Shown here one piece after another: positions 1-10,200 of a stretch of 64,000 bases of DNA. The notes below the pieces were generated by a model, which was given only the letters and a program-made list of their open reading frames with translations, was not told the origin of the DNA and searched no databases. Every line of letters starts with the position of its first letter. Within the stretch, counting starts at the first letter, position 1. The stretch spans positions 29,735,501 through 29,799,500 of the forward strand of contig NC_133389.1 in NCBI RefSeq assembly GCF_047511655.1, written 5' to 3'. The position numbers and the translations under genes are program-made. Source of the DNA: Castor canadensis (taxonomy: Eukaryota > Chordata > Mammalia > Rodentia > Castoridae).

Positions 1-3000
1 TCCCCTTCTGGAAACCATTACCCTGAATTTGATATTTACCATTACATTCTTGCTGCATGTGTATGTGTCATCAATAAGCAGTACTGTCTTAAATTTCATA
101 TAAATGGCATCAAATAACATACATTTTAAAACTTGCTTTTTCTCCAATCCACAATGTTGAAATTGATATAGCTGATGAAAGTATAAAAGTACAGTTCTAA
201 TTCATTAGTTTCTATGATGGCTTAACACTGTATCCATTATGTCTCCATCCTCTTGATGGATCTGCACTGAAATACACAAAAATTAGGAAAAATGACATCA
301 AACATTTTGAGCACAAAAACTAGTTTTCTCAAAAGATGTGGCTTTCACATTTTTTTTTTTACAATCCAGTTAAAAATACATTTTATATCTTGTCCCTATG
401 CAAACATACGTATCTTTTTGTGTAGATCTGTATCAGTAAATAACAAAAGTTTTATGCAACAATACTGTCTATATTTTCTGTTATCCTTGTTCCTTAAAGA
501 AATAAGCAAAACAACCAGGTAGACAGACATTAAACAGACTCCATTACTTCCCTCTACTGGCTACAACCACACTTGAAACACTGCCCCAGGTCATGGGGCA
601 TACACATACACACATTTAGCTTTACCAGACAATTTCAGTTTTCCCAATTGTTGAAGCAAATTATGCTCCCAATAAGCAGATAAGCAAGTTGCCATTGTTC
701 TGTCTTCTTGTTAGATTTAAATGCATTCCTACCTATGTGAAATGATATCCTATAATACAAGTTTGCATTTCCATAATTAGGAGTGAATCCAAGCACCTTC
801 TTCCTGTTTTTATTGGCTATCTGTGTTTTTGTGTTCCATAAACTATAAGAGGGAATTTGTCTATGGAAAGTTTCCATGGCCACACAAATGAGCTGGGATG
901 CACATTCAGATATGAGGTTCTCATCCGTGATATGTTTAAAATATTTGACCACTTGCTCAAAACAAATGAGAACCAATCACATTATCACCTACTCAGGAAG
1001 ATTTTCGGTTCTTCTCAGACCAAAATAAGATAGAATTAGGAGTAAAAAGAATGAAGGAAAATAAGGCAGAGAAATGAGCTTTTTGTTAAAGTTAAAAAGT
1101 CCTAATTTGAGTCATATTTTAAAAAGTCTGCTATTGCAAAGTCTAGCTATGTAAATTTGGGTCTGTTGTTACTCTTCTGTTCTCAGTTTTCTAATCTGTA
1201 AAATTAGGGTAACAATCTGTACCATTTCTTACCCCATGTGGAAATTTTGAAATAAACATTCTTTTAAAACTTTGAAAATAGAGTTCACAGAAATTCAAGG
1301 TTGTGTGGGTGTTAGTCATCCAATGCCTTCCAAAAGCTGAAGTGAGAGGAGTGAACTGTAGTTCTTTGAACAGCTTTTTGGAGTGAGCAGCTCTCTTGAG
1401 TTCCTGCCTGAAAAGCCTGAAGGCTCTGTTGCACAATGAATTATCCCCTAAAATAACACAGCTCAACTTTTTAGTCTCAGAAAAGAACTCTTTAAGTCTC
1501 CATTTTACAGGTATTGAACCAAGTCTTTTAGCAGACACATGGCCTTTCTAGGGTCTCCTGTTCCCTAAGTTAGGCCTTTTATAGCTCACTCACCACCCTC
1601 TCATCTGATCCTTCTGCTGCAGAATTCAGATCCATCCAAAAGTCAGATGTGCTTGCTTTAGAATCAGCCACAAGAGTGGTGGCTCAACAGTCCATGACAC
1701 TTTACCTTCCCATTCCCAAAAATCCACTGAGGTGTCGATTACCAAAACACAAAGGATAAAGCTGGTACTAAAGAGCTTCTTTCACTAAAGAGTAAGAAGG
1801 TAGGTAGACAAAATTTACAACCAAGGCGCATGGCCAACTAATAGGTCAGGGTGTAGGAGCAGATCACACCACTGTTGCTACTATATACTCCTTGCTAAGG
1901 TTTGACTTCACTGCCAGCACTCATGTCCATCCTTTACACGTCTACCCTCATGAATGGGACACCAGGCTTGATGGAAGGAAATCATGAATCCCCATCACAC
2001 ACAGTGATCCCTACCTAAAGCACTGTCCACCTAGAAGGCATGCCACCTGCAGAGCAGTTCAGGGGCAGCACTGAACTGAACCGACAGCATCTAACTTTCT
2101 GCAAAAATGGGTACAGCTTCTGTATCTCACTGACACTCGTGAGCATCCTTTGCATCGTTTTTACCTGAGCTCCCTGTTCTTCCACCACTGTCTACTGTCT
2201 TCTTTTACTCTAGGCAATTCTTCTAGTTAAAGATCTACTGTAGCCTGGGAACTTCCCTAATTCTGTGTATCAGTGCTCTCAGACATGGAGTCAGGGAAAT
2301 AAAGAAAATCTTAGCTATTGATGACCTGAGAGGACTACTACCTTCACAGTAATATGATTAAAATAAAACCTAAAAGAAGTTGACCTTACTTTGGTTGCAA
2401 AACTGAAGCAGAATGGATATGTATATATTTGGTAAAGGTTTATCTGTAATCTTTCCATTCAGATTAAAGTTATAAACAGCTGGCATCTACTGTGAAAAAT
2501 AAACCAGTAAGGGAAGGGAAGGCCAAAAGCCAGTGAAGAATAGAAGGAAGAAGTGCAAATGAGATTTAAGTACTGGCTACAGATTACTTTACTTACTCAC
2601 CCTATTTTTCAAAGGCAGTATCCATGGGCCAAAGGACTCACAAGTGGGGTCCTAGGAAAGCAATTTTCACCTAGAGCCGAAGAGTTTCTCATAGGTACTA
2701 ATATGTCTAGGTCTCAAACACAGGTAGACTAAAAGAAGCATTTTAAGCGAACTGAGGATATGTCCTACTTGTTAATAGTGTGGTTTCTAATTGTTAATAG
2801 ATCTCGTTCCAGTGTAAGCAGAACTAAAAATTCCTAAGGAAAACTGAGTGATTCAGGAGTTGGGGTGCATTACAGATCTCTCTCCATGGCTCCTCATTCT
2901 CTTTCATGTGACAAAGGTCATAGGACATTAATATGGTAGTTCCCATTAAATAAAAAAATCTGAAAAGTAAAACCAAAGTAGGAGACAGTTCATGAGGCTG

Positions 3001-3384
3001 TTTCTGAAACACCCTATACTTGCTTCAATGTTCAACCGTGTGCAAAGTGCATGCAGTTGTGGTGTTTTATCCTGGGCATGCCAGCCCAGTTTTTGGGAAG
3101 TAACCAGCAGATGAGTTTTGTTCAGAGGAACAAAGGTGCCAAGCACTAGGAGGCCTTTATCTGGTCTGAAATCTCGCTGGTCCTAGCTGGAGAAGGAGGC
3201 AGGGGTTATAGGAAGGCTAATGTAAAACAATTTTATCTAGAGCCAACATACCTCAGGCTACTTGGCAAAATATCTTGAAAGGGCTCTTAACAAAATAAAA
3301 CCCACTTTCACACCCAAAAGGTAACTTTGGATTGGCTCCAGGCACCGCTTAATTAAGTAGAAAAAAAAAATCCTCAGAAAATAT
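1..3384. other. 3' flank of ARK2N, no gene seen
   Basis: AT-rich sequence with no convincing coding region and no tRNA- or 7SL-derived SINE. A degraded MIR-like piece lies near 1160..1290. A minus-strand AATAAA at 808..813 could serve a longer ARK2N transcript. In human the next gene in this direction is RNF165, but none of its exons are visible. Open frames here are short and not protein-like. Confidence 0.5.
1160..1290 (-). repeat. MIR-like fragment
   Basis: The stretch ttctcagttttctaatctgtaaaa followed by a GG-rich step and tacc...ttga matches the antisense of the MIR core (cagtttcctcatctgtaaaatg). Old and diverged. Confidence 0.55.
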
Positions 3385-3403
3385 TATTGTTTAAATACTC
3401 TAT

Positions 3404-3409
3404 TTTATT
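3404..3409 (-). terminator. ARK2N: Candidate poly(A) signal AATAAA, ARK2N
   Basis: TTTATT on the plus strand is AATAAA on the minus strand. In the sense direction it is followed by an A/U-rich cleavage zone and, about 35 to 45 nt on, by a U-rich run (3361..3372), a typical downstream element. This is the best-formed of several candidates. Confidence 0.45.
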
Positions 3410-3503
3410 TTGTCTTAAAATAGTTTAACCTTTATGCTACAGACTTATTTCAAAAAACAGAAAATCTTATCTTGCACCGAAAAATATATATATAACACTC
3501 TGT

Positions 3504-3509
3504 TTTATT
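3504..3509 (-). terminator. ARK2N: Upstream tandem poly(A) signal AATAAA, ARK2N
   Basis: A second AATAAA on the minus strand, 100 nt before the 3404 signal in sense direction. Tandem signals suggest alternative 3' ends close together. No clear U/GU-rich element follows, so it is weaker. Another AATAAA lies at 4128..4133. Confidence 0.3.
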
Positions 3510-5544
3510 ATTTTTCTCCAAAGACCATTAAATACTAAATGGAAACAAAAACTAAATAATGAATGTAAAGAACCAAATTTCATTTTAAAAACTAGAGTTG
3601 CACATTTTGAAAACATTACTTCTAGCAATGATTTGTCGTCACTGCATCAAGTCCACACTCACACCCCAGCAACAGCAGATCTGTTAATCACCAAGTGCAT
3701 TGGTTCCTAGCCATACAATGGCCGACAGTTCAGGTTCACGGTAAGATGAGCAAAAGGTTCAATGACCTTTGTACTTTTTAAAAAACAAAGTAACAACAAA
3801 AAGTATTTCCTAGTTATCCAGTGATTTTTTTAAGATCACTACCTTTAAAATTTGTTAAAAGAGTAAGTAGTGTTTTAAATAAAATGGAAAAAAAAACAGT
3901 ATTGGACTAAAATACGTGATTATTTTAAACAAACAGTGCACAATCTGAGGAAGTTTGGTTAGGGTGCAATCATTTTTATATACATGGAAGTCACATACAC
4001 ATACTGGAGAACAAGGATTGGGGCTCGGCAATTTGCCTTTCAAAAGAAAAGGTCAAAACTAAGAGATAAAATTGTGTCCCAGGCCTTTTCAAAAACCTGT
4101 GACACAGTATAAAAAGCAGGCAACTAATTTATTTTAAGTTACCCATGGTGCTAATCTGCTAAAAGTAAAGATGAATAAATGATGGAATTAGCAAATCAGG
4201 CAATTCAAGTTCACAATTGGTAACAGCAAAAGCAGAGTTAATGGGATGCTCAACTACATATAACAGAGTCCATTTAGTCTGGCCCCTACCATTGAAATGG
4301 AAAGACAATTACTGGAGAGCAGCAATTATAAGCTACAGGGCAGTCACGATGGTGCAATAGGTGAGGAACCGCTGTTTCTTCAAATTAGAGCAGAGGGAAA
4401 CTTAACCAGTCGATGGCATAAACCATTCTGTGACCCAGCTGCACCACTTTAACAATGTTCTGTGAAGCACAAAGAACTACTTATGCTGCCAAATGCAAAA
4501 CTTTGGTTAAGAAAACAATACCTTCAAAAGAAATTTCAAATATCATGGGAGTTGTGTATCTGAGAATTTTATCAGTAACACCTTGCCTTAAATCCTATCT
4601 CCACTCTTCTGGATGTAGCAATGAAAGAAGAGATGAAACATACTCTAATTAGTTATTAGGTGGGAAAGTCCCAACCTCATAGGGGAGAGAGCTGTTTCTA
4701 ACATCTTTTCCTTTCTTTGCATCTTAATGCTTAAACTTCTGTGCTGGAAAATAAAGTGAGGGGAAAATGCAACCTAATATAAAAGCAAAATGCCAGAAAA
4801 GAGCTTAGTTGCACTCCACTCCGTCCCCAATTCACAGTGTACACAGCACACTGAAAAATTTCTCTTTTTAGAGGATGACTAAAGAAAATATGTCATGGGA
4901 AATCACCCACTGTACAAAATATACTATTAAGATGAAAACAGGTAGGCAAAAACATTCTTTAAAATGGGGCTATGCCCTGACATTGGGGGAAAAAATAAGC
5001 GGTAAAAACTTCAAGTCATACTCCACTCTACTCTCTTACCAATGATTTTCCTGGAAAACACAGACCAGAAATTATGCATTTCTGTTTTGTCGAGTATTTT
5101 AATTCAAGTAAAAAACAATGTGTAACAGTAAAACTCAATAAATTATTCCTAAAATAAGATGTGAAAGTCCAAGGATACACCAGTAGTGAATCTTCAGAAG
5201 GTCCTGTTTCGCTCTGGCCTCTGGGTCTTTGGTTTCTGTCTACGATTGTAGCCTTGTGAGAGAATGCTATATGATATGCTAAAATGTGATATTACAAGCC
5301 TGATCAATTAGAAGTGGATTGAAAAATGAAGCACTAGTGAAGAACAGAGGCCAGATCAAATGAGATGCTATCAGAGAAGATCAAAGAACACATGCTCAAA
5401 TACATTTTCATGGAAGAAGAGACATACAGAACTAAAGTAACAGGAAGTAGGGTAAAGGAATAAACTTGTCTATACATAAAAAAGAAGAAAAGGCCAGGCA
5501 GGTGGAGCCAGGCAATCTCATGCACGTGCATGCAGACTGTGTCA

Positions 5545-5645
5545 TTCATCTCAGCAGCCTCCACAGTACCCACCCTGCACGGTGCTTTATGCAGAGCAGG
5601 CACTTGGTCAATGTGTGTTCACTGAATAGAAACAGAAAATGGTAG
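5545..5645 (+). repeat. L2-like 3' fragment inside the 3' UTR
   Basis: The segment with gtgctttatgcagagcaggcac, ttggtcaatg and tgttcactgaata follows the typical L2 3' end (cacagtgcctggcacatagtaggtgctcaataaatgtttgttgaatga). It is antisense to ARK2N. Confidence 0.5.
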
Positions 5646-6907
5646 TTTTCTACTCTTATGATCAGGAAAAGCCACTGAGGCATTTGGGAAGGGAAGCAAA
5701 AGGCCACAGCAATGTCATATGGTAACAATGGGAACAAAAAGAAAAAGAACAAAAAATGTGAAAAATAAAAGGTGAAGTCTTCTGAGCCAATATTACTTCA
5801 CTTCTCCCTGTGCACAATCATAGTGTTTTAATTCTAGGTATTGCTTTTAAAATAATTCACCAGAATCTACAACATATTATAGGAAAAAAGGTAGTAACTA
5901 ATGCCATAAGACTCCTACACTGGCATTTGCAGAATTCCCTGAAGTTTCTACTACCCTTTGCTGTTCCTTTTAGATACTGTAAGACTTATAGTGCCATTAA
6001 TGTGCTTTGCATCTGACTCATTATGGTGCATTTTGATACCTCTAAGGTATGTATTTTAGGAAGGCAGAGAAGAAACGTACTCATATACGGCATCAGGTCT
6101 AGTTAAACAGATGTTACGTACCCTTTTCGGAGAGACCAGCTATGAAAGAAGGCACTTTCCTCTCGGATTTGCAAGTGCCTAGAGACTTGGAAGCTATACA
6201 ACTTTTCATATTCTTTCTAAATAACAGTTTTCTATGTTCTCCAGTTATTTGAATAAAACAGGGCAAAAAGTTGAAGAGATTTTTCCACTGATCTCTCAAT
6301 ACTCTCTTTAGATGCCCAAAAAACCTTGTGGTATGTTATCTATCCAAAATGCCTGTTTCAAAGGAGACACTCTCCAAAGTGTTATGAATTATTGCAACAA
6401 GGAGACCAACTCTGTCACCTTAGTAGTATTTAGAAATAAAAAGGAACATATCAATTATTTGTGTTGTGGGAAGTCAATCAGCAGTAAAGTCAGGAAAGAA
6501 GGCAGAAGGCATAAGCTAAAAGAAGAAAAATATTTGTGATACTTCTGTCTTCTCTTTTAAGGACAGTTTTTTAAGTGCACACGCCCTACAGGTGCCAATA
6601 CCGACCGGACAGATTTGTGTGCAAATGCCCTAGAGTGAGAGTGACAATGAGGTGGGCAAATAGTGGTCAGATTTAGATATTGATGTCACTAGACAGAAAA
6701 ATAAATACAAGATTCAAAAACTGAAATCCACTTTATCTGGTATTTAAAATATTATTGTAAAAGGAAGGTGACTATCCTAAGATTAAAAGTCACCAAGTAA
6801 AATGAAGCTGTCTAATAAAAACCCACCATTCTCATATTCTTACTGAGGGAAAGAAGAAATTATTTTCTCTCTGATAAGTTATTTTCCTAAGTGACTTCTT
6901 TTAATTT

Positions 6908-6929
6908 AAAAAAAAAAAAAAAAAAAAAA
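6908..6929 (+). repeat. Poly(A) tract, (A)22
   Basis: Uninterrupted A run, read as a U run in the ARK2N transcript and preceded there by a C/U-rich stretch. It could be an old retroposon tail or a U-rich protein-binding site; nothing beside it identifies a source element. Confidence 0.8.
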
Positions 6930-7072
6930 GGAGGGGAGAGGGATCCATGAGTTTTAATTCTACAAATGCCACAAACAGCTTCTGAAGCTGAAGCTATGAC
7001 AATGAACTTCCGTGTCACAGAGAGGAGAGGAAGTGGAAGAAAACAGTGCAGAGGAAACACAGTGACATTGCA

Positions 7073-7262
7073 TTACAGTAGGTATTTACGTCTGCTATCC
7101 TCATCCAAGGTAAGGTCAACAACTTCTGCTGGTGAAGCCCAAGTCTGCTGGGGAGTCACAGCAGTCCATGACTGTGTTTGCCTGGTGCTGACATACTGTG
7201 TGCCAGAGCCATGCTTCCATGAAGAAACACTCTGAATCACACCTCCTCGAGGATGAACACAC
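7073..7262 (-). CDS. ARK2N: ARK2N exon 5, terminal coding part (residues 342-404)
   Basis: The acceptor is cctcaattgtag|GTGTG at 7263/7262. The exon supplies the last base of Arg342, then CVHPRGG, a Ser/Gln/Trp-rich stretch with three Trp residues (357, 374, 383), and the C-terminal [18 protein letters not shown] before TAA at 7073..7075. VVDLT followed by an acidic patch is the counterpart of the third SUMO-interaction motif in Arkadia (VVDLT-x-DED). The C-terminus is short and the RING domain found in RNF111 and RNF165 is absent, as expected for this paralogue. The exon continues without a break into a long 3' UTR. Confidence 0.96.
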
Positions 7263-10200
7263 CTACAATTGAGGAGAACAGGAGCATGGTTAATCCACCA
7301 CTGGAAAAACAGAAGACAGTATGACTTCAGTTGTACTGATCAATATCTTTACTAAGCCTACAAGTAGTAGAGCACCTGCTTTGTAAGCAAAGCCCTGAGT
7401 TCATATCCCACCCCCAAAAATCACAACAAAACTAAGATGCCCAAACAATCTTAGAATAAATGACACCCTAAGAAAAGTAGGTGATATCTGTTCTTAAAGT
7501 AAGTTAATACCACATTTGGGTAATAATACCTTTAAAGACGGTGACAGTAATACCAGTTAACAGATTCAACTTGTGAAAGTCTGTAAGTACTAGGTCCTAG
7601 ATAGAGGAATATTTTTTCTCTCCTGAAGGTCACAACAGAAACACCAGCTCACTCACCAAAGCTCCTCATGCTTTGGTTCAGTGAAAGGAACAAGGCTGAA
7701 GCACTCAGTTTAGATTGTTTAAAAGAAACTATCAGGGGACCAGAACTACCCTGCTGACAAATCATACCAAGAGTTTTTTGGAACTGTTTCAGAAATACTG
7801 ACAGCTTGAATTCCACATTGCAATCAAATAACAGAACTGAGAGCCTCCAGGAGAAAACACTGAGAAAGTTCTGAATAACATGAAAAGAAGGCAGGTGGTT
7901 CAAGTTACCACTGCTACTTATGTCCTCACATCTAATTACTGACTTGTACCCATGTAGCTATGTTAGAAGTGACAAGTGGCTTGAGTTTCATCACATAGAC
8001 TACTCTAGTGGCTCCCAAGCAGCTGTCTAATAATGTGCATACAATGAATGATACACATTCCTTGAGAATTCCAAGTTTGGTTTAATAGTACCTGTATTAT
8101 CAGGTTCAAAAGAACAAAGGGTAAAAACAAACAAGATTCTGCTGAAAACTGCCCAAGGACCTTGAGCTCCTGGAAAGATGTCCTGCTCCTTCAAAACCTA
8201 GCCTGAAAACTTCTAAGAGAGGTGCCAAAGACCACTTGCAGCCAGAGCACAGGGAAGAACGAAGATTTAATGCAGTATCAGAGGCCAAACATCTGTTCAG
8301 AAATGGGCTAGATAGCTACTAACCCAGAGGTGACCACATTTTCAAAGACGAGCTAGTGAAAAACATTAAAATAAGGGACATAAACCCCAATGTTTTATCT
8401 AAAACTGTCCAGCCCACTAACATAAACTCAGTGTCCATGTATAAGCTAAGCAACTAGTAATTGTGGAAGAATGTCAGTCAAAGCAGTACATCTGACACTG
8501 AAATTATTTTAGGGCTGGAGATATGACTCAAATGATAGAGTACTTGTCTAGAAAGTTTAAAGTCCAGAGTTCAAACCCTACTATTGCCCCCCCCCAAAAA
8601 AATTAAAAAATGGGCTGGGTGCTGGTGGCTCACACCTGTAATCCAAACTAGTCAGGAGTCAGAGATCAGGAGGATCCTGGGTCCAAAGCCAGCACCAGAC
8701 AAATAGTTTCGGAGACCCTATCTCAAAATAAAACAAAAAAACCCATCACAAAAAAGGGATGATAGGATGGCTCAAGCTGTAAGAGCACATGCCTAGTGAG
8801 TGAGGCCCTGAGTTCAAACCCCAGAGGCACAAAAATAAATAAATAATCATTCTGATGACTGATGACCAGTAGAATACTAAGCAGCTTCACACATATTATC
8901 TCATTAACAATTGCAACAGACCTATGGGATAGAACTGAAGTTATTATCCACACTCTACAGATAGGAAAACTGAGACTTAAACAGATGGCATGATTTGCCA
9001 CGTTTGAATGTAGTAGGCAAAGGAGGTTAAGGCAGGTCTGTTTAAGGTTCAATGCTTCCCCTACCAGGTCATTTTAAAAGTATGGTGATGTCTGTGGAAT
9101 ACGAGGACAGCTGCAGACTAACAACTTAAACTTTCCACAGTTCAAAAGCTCATCTGAACAGCACTAAAGTGGCTACAAAGAGAGTCAATGTAATCTTTGC
9201 AGAATTCCTAGAAATATCTCTGAAGGTAATAGACTCAATTGACAATGCAGTTACTCTGCACCATACATAATATCAGGCAGGGATCTAACCTAATCTGTTT
9301 ATTTTACAGAAGAAAAAACCCAAGACCAAAAGATAACTTACACATCCAACTGAACAAAATCACATCTCCATTCAGGGGTTTATTTTCCACTAAATAACTA
9401 TGCTTTTTTCAGACTACCGCTGATACTATGCTGCCTGTCCCCTGTGGGCATCTGATAAACAGCTAAGCAGATTCTAGAAAGTGTCTGGCACAGGAAGAGA
9501 ACTAGAGTGAGAGGTTTAAAGACCATTTTTACTACTGAGGAACAGTTGAAGGAAAAGAATATGGAGATGAGGCACTTCTTCAATTATCTAAATAGATTAT
9601 TTCTGTAGTTATAAGTGGTTCCAGTTACCAGAAATCACCTTAGGCTACTTTAAACAAAAATGGGAATTTTTTCTAAGGACATTTGAGCAGCTGAAAGAAC
9701 CGAAGGACAATGAACAAGCCCCACCCCTCCAGTCTAATTCTCTTCAAATTTTCAGATTCTCTAGAGAGTGTAATGACCCTATTTGTGGTCCAAAGCCATG
9801 CTTGCTCTACGTAGCTGTGGCCAGATGGACAGTTCCCAAAGACAATCACTGTGAGCTGGATAGCCCCCATGGGAGGTTCTACTTGCCCCACACAGATATC
9901 TCAAAAGCACACATACCAAAAATCAGTTTCTGGTAGGTAAGTTTTGGACGCTCACTTCTATACAACAATCACAGCCACTGTAAAATAGAATAAGCTGCTT
10001 CCTAAACATTCAAGCAAATGCTAGAGCATCTGTCAGGATCGGAGACGTTAAAGTGACCTCTATAGTCATTAGTGACTAAGATTTGTTCCAAAACAATCAA
10101 AACTATCCTGTTGGAAGTCAGGATAGCAGTCATAAGGGGAAACAGCAAGGGAAATGGGTCACGTGGTAAAATGCTTGCCTAGAAAGTGTGAGGCCCAGAG

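Larger units (their letters stand above)
3385..7072 (-). other. ARK2N: ARK2N 3' untranslated region (extent inferred)
   Basis: Non-coding sequence following the TAA on the minus strand. It is AT-rich and contains no lineage-specific SINE, while every intron averages about one per kilobase. It has a 22-base A run on the plus strand (6908..6929), i.e. a U tract about 145 nt after the stop. It also holds an old L2-like fragment (about 5550..5640). The lower limit is my choice, placed about 20 nt past the strongest polyadenylation signal. The UTR could end earlier (signals at 3504, 4128) or extend further (signal at 808). Confidence 0.6.

Noticed and set aside
635..976. 113-codon minus-strand frame in the 3' flank
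   Set aside because: No domain, no Kozak-like start and no similarity that I recognise. It lies in AT-rich flank downstream of the ARK2N poly(A) candidates.
1..3000. Exons of RNF165, the expected neighbour
   Set aside because: No RING or Arkadia-like coding segment is visible; the neighbour presumably lies beyond the window.
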